From NCBI GenBank assembly GCA_964619955.1, contig CAZUJF010000012.1, positions 65,876 through 129,875 on the forward strand: a stretch of 64,000 bases of DNA. The letters are read 5' to 3'. Under the pieces are notes generated by a model, which worked only from the letters and a program-made list of their open reading frames with translations, did not search any database and had not been told where the DNA came from. Shown piece by piece: positions 35,401 through 43,321 of the stretch. The stretch is from JACQFK01 sp964619955. GTDB lineage: Bacteria > Planctomycetota > MHYJ01 > JACPRB01. The position numbers and the translations under genes are program-made. Within the stretch, counting starts at the first letter, position 1, and each line of letters opens with the position of its first letter.

Positions 35401-35649
35401 CTCGAAGCGCGCCGCCCTGCCCTCCGCCTTGGCCGGCTCCCGCCGCAGCGCCTCGAGGCGCGCCAGGAACCCGGCGCCCCCGGGGTACCGCGCGCCCTGC
35501 GACTCCGACAGGTCCCGGATCGCGAGCTCGAGCGATTCCAGCGCGGACTCCGGCAGCGCGCCGTCCCCGGCCTCGAGCGCCCGTCCCGGCCCGAGGCCCA
35601 GGAGCAGGGCCAGCAGCGGAAGAGCGGCGGCGCGTCCCGGAAGAGCCAT
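32446..35649 (-). CDS. HzsA-like dihaem propeller protein fused to SUMF1 domain (copy 2)
   Basis: 1067 residues from the ATG at 35649, the start that precedes the signal peptide (LPGRAAALPLLALLLGLGPG); an upstream ATG at 35664 is less likely. HzsA-like propeller to ~540 (YDACYLPGGGVLFTSTATF, DWCPTVLNDGRILYQRWEYA), haem motifs CVGCH (~560) and CVSCH (~608), then a linker and a SUMF1/formylglycine-generating-enzyme-like domain ~795-1067 (IPGGDFAMGDAGG, LPTEAQWEWACRAG, GLSDLHGNVAEWTR, RVVRGGSWGD). The Cys pair needed for formylglycine formation is absent in the C-terminal part, so this half probably binds rather than catalyses. The haem-I Tyr is also missing. A dyad lies 25 nt upstream. Confidence 0.87.
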   Translation of the reverse strand: MALPGRAAALPLLALLLGLGPGRALEAGDGALPESALESLELAIRDLSESQGARYPGGAGFLARLEALRREPAKAEGRAARFESLKREALLANPLLDFERLLLVRRGNKSPRLGLPMNWEGNASLPRTGYDDEISVLSSLRTDATLSTLYRPPGGRFTGDLDLHWDADRLLFSMPGRNGRWQVHEIRSDGTGLRELPLIEHSEVDNYDACYLPGGGVLFTSTATFTGVPCVGGSAPVANLYRWDPPAGLRRLTFEQDHDWCPTVLNDGRILYQRWEYADLPHFASRILFEMRPDGSGQAAYYGSNSYWPNAMFYARPVPDHPSKFVAVVGGHHDVPRMGELVLFDPAQGRREAEGVVQRIPGRGKTVEPLIRDELVKNSWPKFLHPWPLSSKYFLVSAQPSPSHAWGIYLADVHDNLLLLKEQPGSALLEPVPLRARPRPPVLPDRTDPVRRDATVVISDLYEGEGLKGVPRGTVKALRLFTYHFAYRGVGGQMNRVGFDGPWDIKRVLGTVPVEPDGSAHFRVPANTPISIQPLDADGHALQLMRSWMTAMPGESLSCVGCHDRGGAAPRAGGSRALAREPSEISPWRGASGGFSFRREVQPLLDAQCVSCHDGRPGAPDFRDGPDVVLRAGADAYNRGAVFPPSYLALRSFVRTPTIESDLHLLMPAEYHAGTTRLVQVLRKGHHGVSLDAEAWERLAAWIDLNTPAHGTWSECAGSDRVSAPRKSRRDLDRRLSGVDEDPELIPKPAALRAPPRPPPAKAPAPAPAVEVPGWPFGTEEAVARQQAAGPRTRTLDLGGGAALDLLRIPGGDFAMGDAGGDEDERPVSRVTVGAPFWMGRLEVSNAQFARFDASHDSRLETGDFLQFSERERGYPVNGPDQPVCRVSWTRAMEFCRWLSARTGLRVTLPTEAQWEWACRAGTATPHAWGAAAADFAPFANLADATYRSVDTFSWGLPSGAIPPWRPAEGANDGFRVSAPVGSKRAGVWGLSDLHGNVAEWTRSRHRAYPYRDDDGRNSPEGLEPRVVRGGSWGDRPQQARSGSRRAYPAWQGVHDVGFRVVVEDAP

Positions 35650-35673
35650 CGCTTTACGATACACCCCGGTCGA

Positions 35674-35686
35674 TTAACCGTGTTAT
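35674..35686 (+). promoter_or_regulatory. TYAACCNYRTT dyad, site 3
   Basis: Core TTAACCGTGTTAT in the 65-nt gap between divergent HzsA-SUMF1 (25 nt away) and PmoA-like (29 nt away) genes. It overlaps a TATATA stretch (35684-35689) that could be a -10 element, so binding could block transcription in both directions. Confidence 0.6.
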
Positions 35687-35714
35687 ATAAACAGTCCGAT
35701 CCGGAGAAGAAGCG

Positions 35715-36683
35715 ATGCGACGTGCCCCGCGTACCCTGGTCCTGCTCGCCGCGCTCCTCGGCCCGGGCGCCGCGCAGGAGCCGGCGCCCTTCGCCCTCGA
35801 CGCCCGCGACGGCACCCTCAGCGTGCTCCGCCGGGGCCGGCCGGTGGCGGTGTACCAGGCCGGGGAACGGATCTTCGACGCCCATCCCGCCCAGAAGCGG
35901 GCCGGCTATTTCCGGGAGCTCCGGAGCCCCTCGGGCGTCCTGCTCACCGAGGACGGCCCCGGGGACCACCTCCATCACCGGGGCCTCTTCCTCGCCTGGA
36001 ACCGCGTGACCTGGGAGGAGGAGGGGCGGCCACCGGCCACGGTCAACTTCTGGGAACTCACCCCCGCCTCCGGACGGAAGACGGCGGGACGGCTTTCCGG
36101 AACACACAGCGACGCGGGCTCCGCCGGGTTCGAGGTGTCCCATGACTGGCAGATCGCGGGACGCCGCTGCCTGGAGGAAGCGCTGCGCTGCCGCGTCCAT
36201 GAACCCTCCCCCGGGATCGTGGCGCTCGACCTCGACGTCACCCTGTCCGCCGTGGGCGGTCCCGTGCTGCTCGACGAATACGGCCACCACGGCGGCGGCC
36301 GGGGCCCCTGGTACGGCACGCTGGGCTTCCGCGGCGCCGCCGCCTTCGAGGCCTCCCGACTCCGCTTCGCCTATTCGGATCCGCCGGCCGCCGCCCCCAA
36401 GGACAACGCCCGTCTCGAGGGCCGCTGGATCGCCCTCGAGGGCGAACTCGAGGGCTCGCCGCGCGGCGCGGCGCTGATCTCCCGGCCGGGCTCCCTCCCC
36501 TGCCGCTTCAGCCACTTCCGCGGCCTCCGCTTCCTCGACGCCGACATCAGCGACCCGCACCCCGTGCGCGTGGTCCCCGGCACGCCCCTGTCCCTCTCCT
36601 TCCGGGTGCTCCTCTTCGACGGCCCCCTCGACGCCGCCCGCATCGAGGAACTCAGCCGCCAGGCGCCGCTGAAACGACCCTAA
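35715..36683 (+). CDS. PmoA-like (DUF6807) exported protein
   Basis: 322 residues; GGAGA 8 nt before the ATG. Signal peptide (RTLVLLAALLGPGAAQ) followed by a beta-rich PmoA-type domain with GDHLHHRGLFLAWN, VNFWELTPASG, TLGFRGAAAFEASRLR and ISDPHPVRVVPGTP. The name comes from a family first noted near methane monooxygenase genes in annotation; these proteins are not membrane methane monooxygenase subunits. Such proteins are common beside glycan and cytochrome genes of planctomycetes. It is divergent from HzsA-SUMF1 and upstream of the AraC gene (23 nt gap). Function unknown. Confidence 0.85.
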   Translation: MRRAPRTLVLLAALLGPGAAQEPAPFALDARDGTLSVLRRGRPVAVYQAGERIFDAHPAQKRAGYFRELRSPSGVLLTEDGPGDHLHHRGLFLAWNRVTWEEEGRPPATVNFWELTPASGRKTAGRLSGTHSDAGSAGFEVSHDWQIAGRRCLEEALRCRVHEPSPGIVALDLDVTLSAVGGPVLLDEYGHHGGGRGPWYGTLGFRGAAAFEASRLRFAYSDPPAAAPKDNARLEGRWIALEGELEGSPRGAALISRPGSLPCRFSHFRGLRFLDADISDPHPVRVVPGTPLSLSFRVLLFDGPLDAARIEELSRQAPLKRP

Positions 36684-36685
36684 GC

Positions 36686-36698
36686 GCAACCGTGTTAC
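36686..36698 (+). promoter_or_regulatory. TYAACCNYRTT dyad, site 4 (AraC autoregulatory candidate)
   Basis: Core GCAACCGTGTTAC lies between the PmoA-like stop and the AraC ATG at 36707, ending 8 nt before it. So close to the start it could overlap the promoter or RBS and let the AraC protein limit its own expression. Confidence 0.5.
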
Positions 36699-36706
36699 TT
36701 AATCAG

Positions 36707-37717
36707 ATGGGCCAGACCGCCGCGCGTCTCCCCGCCGCCTTCCGCTCCCGGGCGGAGGTGTATCACGCCGACACCTGCGCGCCGGTCCGCGCGGCCCTCC
36801 GGCGGGGCGAACTCCGGGTTTCCGCCCTGGCCCAGGGAACCTATCCCGGCCGCCGCCTCCCGGCGGACCGGCTCCCCTCGATCTGTTCCGTGGGATCCTG
36901 GGATGCGCCCCACGACCTGGACTGGGGCCTGGACTGGCACCGCAACGAGGGCATCGAGTTCACGTTCCTCTCCCGCGGGCGGCTCGGCTTTTCCGTGGAG
37001 GACCGGAACTGGACCCTCCGCCGCGGAGACCTGACCGTCACCCGTCCCTGGCAGGCCCACCGGGTCGGAAACCCCCATGTCTCGGCCTCCCGCCTGCTCT
37101 GGCTCATCCTCGACGTCGGCGTCCGCCGTCCCCACCAGCCCTGGCACTGGCCGGAGTGGCTCGTCTGCTCGCGGGAGGATCTCCGGCGCCTGACCAAGCT
37201 GCTGAGCCAGAACGAGCAGGCCGTCTGGAGCGCCGGAGCCGCGGTGGAGCGCTGTTTCGAGGAGGTGGCGGCCGCCGTGGACGGACGTCCCGGCCCTTCC
37301 GCGGAGACCCGCCTGAAGCTGGCGATCAACCAACTCCTGGTCTCCATCCTGGAGATGCTCCACCACAAGCGGATCCCGCTGGACCGCTCCCTCGCCGGGG
37401 CGGAGCGCACCGTCCGGCTCTTCCTCGAACAGCTCCGCGGCCGCGTCGGCGAGCTCTGGACCCTCGATTCCATGGCGGAGGAATGCGGCCTGGGCCGCTC
37501 CCGCTTCGCCCACTACTGCCGGCGCCTGACGAACATGACCCCGCTGGAACTCCTGGCCCACACCCGGGTCGGGGAGGCCGCGCGCCTGCTCCGCCGGAAT
37601 CCCGGGGCCCGGGTCACCGACGTCGCCCTCTCCTGCGGGTTCGCCTCGAGCCAGTACTTCGCCACGGTCTTCCGGAAATTCACCTCCCGGAGCCCGGGGG
37701 AATTCCGCCTGGCCTGA
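36707..37717 (+). CDS. AraC-family transcriptional regulator
   Basis: 336 residues from the ATG at 36707; a GTG at 36692 would give five more residues. Residues ~60-150 form an AraC-type cupin effector domain (IEFTFLSRGRLGFSVEDRNW, LTVTRPWQAHRVG). The C-terminal double HTH covers ~245-335: LDSMAEECGLGRSRFAHYCR, LLAHTRVGEAARLLRR, VTDVALSCGFASSQYFATVF and RKFTSRSPGEFR. Likely binds a sugar or sugar-derived ligand. It is the only regulator inside the glycan region and has a copy of the shared dyad at its own start, so it is a prime local candidate for the regulon's control protein. Confidence 0.93.
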   Translation: MGQTAARLPAAFRSRAEVYHADTCAPVRAALRRGELRVSALAQGTYPGRRLPADRLPSICSVGSWDAPHDLDWGLDWHRNEGIEFTFLSRGRLGFSVEDRNWTLRRGDLTVTRPWQAHRVGNPHVSASRLLWLILDVGVRRPHQPWHWPEWLVCSREDLRRLTKLLSQNEQAVWSAGAAVERCFEEVAAAVDGRPGPSAETRLKLAINQLLVSILEMLHHKRIPLDRSLAGAERTVRLFLEQLRGRVGELWTLDSMAEECGLGRSRFAHYCRRLTNMTPLELLAHTRVGEAARLLRRNPGARVTDVALSCGFASSQYFATVFRKFTSRSPGEFRLA

Positions 37718-37723
37718 CGGACC

Positions 37724-39178
37724 CTACTCCTTCAGGCGGTTCAGCGTGTAGTAGGCCTGCGGATGCAGCAGGCTCCGCCCGTCCTCCGCTTTCAGGCCCC
37801 TCAGGTTGAACTCGTAGATCCGGCCCGGCACGAGCGTCCCCACCTCGAGCCTCGCGCGCCGGCCGTCCTCCGAAAGTCGGACGCTTTGGATGCTCACGGG
37901 CGTGGGATCGACCTGGGGCGACCCGTAGACCCGGTGGTAGCGGTATCCGTAATGCTGGAGCGAGTAGGACGCCGGATCCGACGCCGCGGGGGCCGCCACC
38001 GGCGCCGTGAAGCACAGCTCGAAGCCGCTCTTCGTGAGCTCCACGGAGCGGATCTCCAAAGGCTCGCGCCCCGTCCACACCAGCCGCTGCAGCCCCTGCA
38101 TCTTCCCGCCCACCGCCCCCCAGCCGCGGCTCGTCTGCCCCAGGAACAGCGAACCGTCCGGGCTGAACAGCAGCCGGTTGTTCCCGGATTGGAAGCCCTT
38201 CCGGAACGGGAAGCAGGCGCCCTGATACAGCCCGCCCACCTTTTCCAGCGCCACCCGCATCACCAGCGACTTCGTCTGGTCCCCCACGAAGAGCTGCCCG
38301 GCGAAGGGACCGAAGGCCCCCGCCGACGTGTCCCAGGCCAGCCCCGCGGCGGACTGCCCCATGGGGCCGTGGGGAAACAGCACGGCGGCGGGCTTGCGCC
38401 GCCGATCGAGTTCCTCCAGCGGGACGGCGAAGGGATCCTTCCGGGCCTCGGGGCCCCAATGCAGCCCCGCGGGGTGGCCGTGGAAGTCCTCCTCCCCGGA
38501 GAGGTGATGCAGCGAGCAGGCGCCGAGATATTCCCCCTGGTTGTCCGTGGCGAAGACCTCCCCCGCGGGACTGATGCCGATCCCGTTGGGCGAACGCAGG
38601 CCGCTGCCCGCGGGAACGAACTCACCGCGGGGCGTGACCTTGAAGGCCCAGCCGCGCCAGGCGGGACGCGCCAGCAGTTCCAGCCCCGACGGGGGCTTGA
38701 TCTCCAGCCCCGAGAACGGCTTGCTCGGACGCTCCCAGGGGTAGAACCAGCACGACAGCGTCCCCCAGAAATTCCCGTCGCGGTCCCGGACGGGCCCGAA
38801 GGTCCATTCGTACGGATGCCCGGAGAACGCCCAGGCGTCCGTCAGCGTCTCGTGGAGATCCGCGCGGCCGTCCCCGTCCACATCCTTGAGACGCGTCAGC
38901 TCCGGACGCTGGGCCACCACCACCTCGCCCGGCCCCGTGACGCAGATCCCCAGCGGCTCCTGCAGGCCCGACGCGAAGAGCTTCCATCCGGCGGCGCCGC
39001 GGTTCCAGACCTCCCCCCGGCGCGTCACGACCATCAGGCTGCCGTCCCGCATCCAGGCCATGCCGCCCACTTCGAGCAGCACGGCTTCGGGGATCGGGAT
39101 CGTCTCGATCCGGTAGTAGGCGTCCTCCTCCTGGGCCGGGAGCAGGCTCGCCAGGAGCGACAGCAGGAGCGGCATCAT
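37724..39178 (-). CDS. Secreted beta-propeller (quinoprotein dehydrogenase-like) protein
   Basis: 484 residues with a signal peptide (PLLLSLLASLLPAQ). Six-bladed propeller features of PVC membrane-bound dehydrogenases: GGMAWMRDGSLMVVTRRGEV, GLQEPLGICVTGPGEVVVAQ, LRSPNGIGISPAGEVFATDN, AFGPFAGQLFVGDQ and RLLFSPDGSLFLGQTSRGW. No CxxCH, so it relies on another protein for electron transfer, probably the pentahaem gene just upstream (ATGA overlap fixes the start at 39178). Substrate unknown. Confidence 0.85.
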   Translation of the reverse strand: MMPLLLSLLASLLPAQEEDAYYRIETIPIPEAVLLEVGGMAWMRDGSLMVVTRRGEVWNRGAAGWKLFASGLQEPLGICVTGPGEVVVAQRPELTRLKDVDGDGRADLHETLTDAWAFSGHPYEWTFGPVRDRDGNFWGTLSCWFYPWERPSKPFSGLEIKPPSGLELLARPAWRGWAFKVTPRGEFVPAGSGLRSPNGIGISPAGEVFATDNQGEYLGACSLHHLSGEEDFHGHPAGLHWGPEARKDPFAVPLEELDRRRKPAAVLFPHGPMGQSAAGLAWDTSAGAFGPFAGQLFVGDQTKSLVMRVALEKVGGLYQGACFPFRKGFQSGNNRLLFSPDGSLFLGQTSRGWGAVGGKMQGLQRLVWTGREPLEIRSVELTKSGFELCFTAPVAAPAASDPASYSLQHYGYRYHRVYGSPQVDPTPVSIQSVRLSEDGRRARLEVGTLVPGRIYEFNLRGLKAEDGRSLLHPQAYYTLNRLKE

Positions 39179-42100
39179 GGCTTCCTCCGCGGCGTCACGG
39201 TCACTTCCACGTTGAGGGCGCGGCCCGCGGGCAGCCGGAGCCCGCCCTCTTCGAGTTTTCCCGGCTTCACGACGAGGTCCACCCCGTCCTCCGCGCCGGG
39301 ATTCAGCCAGCCTTCGCGGGGCAGCGGCGCGATCTCGAAGGCGCGGACGACACCTCTTCCGCCCTCGACGGCGCTGAGGCGCTCCCGGATCGCCACCCCG
39401 TCCACTTCATAGAGGAACACCGGGTGCCGCTCCTCGTCCAGCAGGTATCCCTTGAAGCTCGTGCGGGGCGCCTCCCCGGCACCGGAGAGGCGCAGCAGCG
39501 GCGCGTCCGGCGTGCGGTACCAGGGCTCCGCGCCGGGCTGCCCCATCTGCCGCATGCCCCGGTCGTGCCAGACGGGCGCCATGTCGAGGAACTCGCCGTC
39601 CCAGACATAACGCAGCCGGCAGCGCTCGGCGTCGAAGGCGTACGAAGTCCCTCCCGGCAGGCCCACGGCGATCGACCGCGCGGAGGACTTGGGCATCGCG
39701 GTGCGGAGAAGCACGGGCTCCCCGCGGACCAGCACCTTGTATCCGGCGATCTCGACCTTCGCCCCGCCGGGCCGGAGCGCGTCCGCCGACGTCACCCCGA
39801 CGGGCAGCGGCAGCGACGCCCCTCCGCCCAGGGTGGACCAGAGGACGTCGATCGTCTCCTCCCGTTTCTCGGCGCTGAAGCTTCCGAAATACGCGGGCAT
39901 GGCGCTGCCCTGCTGGATCCGTCCGGGATCCCGCATCCAGCGGCGGAACCATTCCGGCCGCAGGCGCAAGGACATCGTCGACATGTCCGGCCCGCGCGTC
40001 CCTCCGGCGGGACGGCCCTGGAAGTCGTGGCAGACGATGCAGGAGAGCCCCCCGGCGCCGCTGCCCGCAAGCCGGATCCCCGCCTTCACCTCCTCGGGCT
40101 TCGGGACCGGAGGCGCCCCGTCCTCGCGGGGCTCCGCGCCGGCGGCCGCTCCGAATCCGGAAATCAGGGGCCGCACGTTCTCCTCCCCGAAACGAGGCAT
40201 GCGCAGCGCCATCCAGGGACGCAGCCGCTTCGTCCCTCCCAGCAGGTCCGCCAGCCAGGCCTCCCGCAGTTTGTGGCCCGCCTGCGTGAGCAGCGGGGCC
40301 GTCTCCTTCAGGCCCGCCGGCTCCTGCTGCCCGAAGGGATGGCAGGCCGTGCAGCGGAACGTCTGGATCGTCCGCCGGAATTGGTGGATCGGAGCCTTCG
40401 TCAGTTCCGGGCTCTCCCGATGAAGGTCCAGGAAGCCCAGGATCTCGCGGCGCTGGGATTCCGGCAACGCATAGGGCAGGCCCCGCGCCTCGGGGCGCGG
40501 AGCGAGACAGCCCGCCTCCCCCGCGAGGGTTTCGAGGGCGGGCGCCTTCAGGACGTGCTCCGGCAGGCCGGGATCCCGGAGTTCATGGCAGGCGCGGCAG
40601 CCGCGGGCGGCCACGAGTTCCCGTCCCCGGCCGGCGTCCCCCGCCGGAGCCGCCCCTTCGAAGTCCGGATTCCTCCACGCCTCCAGATACGAGGCGATCG
40701 CCCCCGCCTCCTCGCTGCTCAGGGAAAGGGAGGGCATGCGCCCGCCCGGCCCGGTCTTGAGGGGATCCTTCAGATAGGCGGCCAGCGCGGCATGATCCAT
40801 CTTGGATCCGATGCCGCCCAGGGGCTCGCCGCCCTCGCCGTGGCAGGCCAGGCAGCCCACGCTTTCATACAGTTCGCGGCCCCGGACGGGATCCCGCGGG
40901 AACGACGGGCCGCCGTCCCGGGGCCCCAGGCCGGCCAGATAGGCGGAGACGTCCGCCGCCTCCCGGGCCTCCAGATGCACCGGCATCGAAGCCCCGGCCC
41001 GGTAGCGTTTCGGATCCTGCAGCCAGCGGACCAGCCAGGGCGTCTTGAGCCGGCCGCCGGCCTCCGACAGATCGGGCCCCTTCCGTCCCGCCACGCCGCC
41101 GCGCTCCGCGCGATGACAGCCCGCGCAGTTGAGCTGCTCCACGCGGTCCCGTCCGCGCTCGGCGAGCCGGGCCCGCTCCGCGCGCGGCGGCGACTCGCGA
41201 TGCAGGAGGACCGTTTCGGGCACCGGCTCGGGGCCGAAGAAGTCGGACTGCCAGCGCAGCTGGAAGCGCGAAGGCCCCGGCGCGCGCGCGACCTCGATGC
41301 GGATCGGATGCTCCCCCGGCAGCAGCGGAAGCGCCCGGCCCTGCACCTCGGCGCCGCCGATCACGATGCGCCCCTCCCCCGACAGCGTGTACGTGCCGGC
41401 CTGGAGGATCTTCAGGTGGCCCTCCCAGCGGACGCTGAAGGCGGGCTTCAACGAAGGATGCAGGGACTCGTCCTCCCCGAGGCGGAAGGCGGGAACGCCG
41501 GCGGCGAGCACGAGCGACGTCGCGCCGTCGCTCGCGACGGGAAGCAGCCCGCTTCCCCCGGTCCCTCCCCCCAGCGCCCACAGGATGCCCCCGCGCACAT
41601 GCCGCAGGAAGCGTTCGTCCTCCCAGACCTCGGGCCGGTGACCCAGGGCCGTGTAGAAGACCCTCCCCCGGCCCGCCTCCCGCGTCCAGGCGAGCGCGTA
41701 GTCCCCGTCCGCCCGCTTGCCCTTGTCCAGCCCCGACGCGGCCTCCTTCAGGGAGAGCAGCACCCGGAGGCCCGGACGGGACCAGCCCTTGAACTGGTAG
41801 ATCTCATCGCGGATCTTGAAGACGGGCGGCAGGAACGACGTGGAGGGATGAGCGGCGTCCTCGACGCGGAGGGACACCTCTTCGTGCCAGGGATGGCTGT
41901 CGAAGCGGCCGCCCAGAAGCTCCGCCAGCTCGGGCCAGGCCTCGCCGGAATCCACGGCGGCATGGATGCCCGCCAGGGCGCCGCCGCGACGGACGAAATC
42001 GGCCAGCGCCTGTTTCCGCTCCGGGGTGACGGGCAGCGCGCCGGACGTGTAGAGCGCCACGGCGTCGAAGGACTTCAGGCTCTCCGCGGAGATCAGGCCC

Positions 42101-42327
42101 GCATCCTGGCTGCAGACGACTTCGAAGGCGCCCTTCCCCGCCTCCCCCAGCTGCCGCTCGGCGAGCGAGAGGCGGACGCCCGTGTTCTTCGTCCCCTTCG
42201 CGGCGTCCGGCCTCCGGACGACTTCGTGCTCGTAGCCCTCCGAACGGGTCAGGAAGAGCACCCGCGGCAGGCGGCCCTCCAGGGTCTCCTCCTGGGCAAG
42301 GGCCAGGGCGATCCAGGCGATCCACAT
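39175..42327 (-). CDS. ThuA - PA14-like - pentahaem cytochrome c fusion
   Basis: 1050 residues. Signal peptide (WIAWIALALAQ). Residues ~22-250 are a ThuA (trehalose-utilisation/glutamine-amidotransferase-like) domain: VLFLTRSEGYEHEVV, FVRRGGALAGIHAAVD and RVFYTALGHRPEVW. Residues ~270-375 resemble PA14 (IRIEVARAPGPSRFQLRWQ). Five haem motifs follow: CAGCH ~402, CLACH ~493, CRACH ~579, CTACH ~660 and CIVCH ~765. The C-terminus is beta-rich. Probably binds glycan, and passes electrons along a haem wire (inference). Between an isomerase gene (10 nt upstream) and a propeller gene (ATGA overlap). Confidence 0.9.
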   Translation of the reverse strand: MWIAWIALALAQEETLEGRLPRVLFLTRSEGYEHEVVRRPDAAKGTKNTGVRLSLAERQLGEAGKGAFEVVCSQDAGLISAESLKSFDAVALYTSGALPVTPERKQALADFVRRGGALAGIHAAVDSGEAWPELAELLGGRFDSHPWHEEVSLRVEDAAHPSTSFLPPVFKIRDEIYQFKGWSRPGLRVLLSLKEAASGLDKGKRADGDYALAWTREAGRGRVFYTALGHRPEVWEDERFLRHVRGGILWALGGGTGGSGLLPVASDGATSLVLAAGVPAFRLGEDESLHPSLKPAFSVRWEGHLKILQAGTYTLSGEGRIVIGGAEVQGRALPLLPGEHPIRIEVARAPGPSRFQLRWQSDFFGPEPVPETVLLHRESPPRAERARLAERGRDRVEQLNCAGCHRAERGGVAGRKGPDLSEAGGRLKTPWLVRWLQDPKRYRAGASMPVHLEAREAADVSAYLAGLGPRDGGPSFPRDPVRGRELYESVGCLACHGEGGEPLGGIGSKMDHAALAAYLKDPLKTGPGGRMPSLSLSSEEAGAIASYLEAWRNPDFEGAAPAGDAGRGRELVAARGCRACHELRDPGLPEHVLKAPALETLAGEAGCLAPRPEARGLPYALPESQRREILGFLDLHRESPELTKAPIHQFRRTIQTFRCTACHPFGQQEPAGLKETAPLLTQAGHKLREAWLADLLGGTKRLRPWMALRMPRFGEENVRPLISGFGAAAGAEPREDGAPPVPKPEEVKAGIRLAGSGAGGLSCIVCHDFQGRPAGGTRGPDMSTMSLRLRPEWFRRWMRDPGRIQQGSAMPAYFGSFSAEKREETIDVLWSTLGGGASLPLPVGVTSADALRPGGAKVEIAGYKVLVRGEPVLLRTAMPKSSARSIAVGLPGGTSYAFDAERCRLRYVWDGEFLDMAPVWHDRGMRQMGQPGAEPWYRTPDAPLLRLSGAGEAPRTSFKGYLLDEERHPVFLYEVDGVAIRERLSAVEGGRGVVRAFEIAPLPREGWLNPGAEDGVDLVVKPGKLEEGGLRLPAGRALNVEVTVTPRRKP

Positions 42328-42337
42328 GTCCCCTCCG

Positions 42338-43174
42338 TCAAACGCGGACGACCGCTTCTTTCTTCAGGATCTGCGTCAGGTGCGTCAGGCTGCGCGCGGC
42401 CTGCGCCTGCGTGCCGCACTCCACGGACAGGATGCCGTCGTAGCCCGCCGAGCGCAGGATGGACACGGTCCGCGTCCAGTCGATCACGCCGTCGCCGCAG
42501 GCCACCCCCACGGGCGTTCCCGTCACCTTGCCGCGTTCCTGGAGCAGGTCGCCGCCGATGTCCTTGGCGTGCACGTGCACGACCCGGTCCTTCACGGCCT
42601 CGAGGAACTCGTAGGGGTCCTCGCCGCCGAGGAACGCGTTGCCCGTGTCGAAGTTCACCTTCAGCAGCGGCGAGTCCACCAGCGTCGCGATGCGCAGGAG
42701 GCCCTTCCGGGTCTTGGAGTAGATCTGGTGCGGCTCGATCCCGACGGCGACGCCGTAGCGCTCCGCCGTGCGCAGGATCGTCTTGAGGGAGTACTTCATG
42801 ACCTGGAAGGCCTCCTCGTCGTTCATCCAGTCCGGCTTGGGCCCCTCGTCCGTGTTCACCACCGGGGCGCCGAGATCGGCGGCGAAGCGGATGGCCTTGC
42901 GGAGGTATTCCACGCCGACGTCCGGCTTCATCAGGGGGGCGTGGGAGCTGAGGCCCGACGCCTTCAACCCGTATTTCTCGAGCAGCGCCTTCATCTCGCG
43001 CGGATCCTCGTCCAGGCTGAAGGAATGGAAGTAGCCCGCCTCGCTGAGGAGTTCGCGGCCGTTGTGGACCATCGGCTCCACCCAGCGGTACCCGAGTTCC
43101 GCGGCCGCCGCCAGGCCCTTTTCGAACGACTTGTCCGCGGACCGGACGAATTCCATGTTGATTCCGACGTCCAT
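42338..43174 (-). CDS. Sugar phosphate isomerase/epimerase (TIM barrel, copy 2)
   Basis: 278 residues; AAGGAGG 7 nt before the ATG at 43174 sets the start inside a much longer open frame. No signal peptide, so cytoplasmic. Barrel motifs: YRWVEPMVHN, APVVNTDEGPKPDW, VAVGIEPHQIY, LKVNFDTGNAFLGG, VVHVHAKDIGG and GILSVECGTQAQA. Metal-binding Glu/Asp/His residues are in the expected places. Likely a sugar or inositol-type keto-sugar isomerase/epimerase. First gene of an operon with ThuA-pentahaem and propeller proteins. Confidence 0.9.
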   Translation of the reverse strand: MDVGINMEFVRSADKSFEKGLAAAAELGYRWVEPMVHNGRELLSEAGYFHSFSLDEDPREMKALLEKYGLKASGLSSHAPLMKPDVGVEYLRKAIRFAADLGAPVVNTDEGPKPDWMNDEEAFQVMKYSLKTILRTAERYGVAVGIEPHQIYSKTRKGLLRIATLVDSPLLKVNFDTGNAFLGGEDPYEFLEAVKDRVVHVHAKDIGGDLLQERGKVTGTPVGVACGDGVIDWTRTVSILRSAGYDGILSVECGTQAQAARSLTHLTQILKKEAVVRV

Positions 43175-43321
43175 GGCGCCCTCCTTCGATCTTCCGGGCA
43201 TCCCCCGCGGATGCCCCATCGGAACCACCCTACCCCCTCCGGGCCTTCGACTGCGTCCACGCGCTCGCAGTGGTAAAGATTGCACATGCATCGGGGCCGG
43301 ATCTTTTGGGATCATCCCCGC

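Noticed and set aside
35715..36683. Methane monooxygenase subunit from the PmoA name
   Set aside because: The protein is a soluble exported beta-rich DUF6807 protein with no membrane helices.
43270..43285. TGGTAAAGATTGCA as a second sigma-54 promoter
   Set aside because: Distance between GG and GC is two bases too short.
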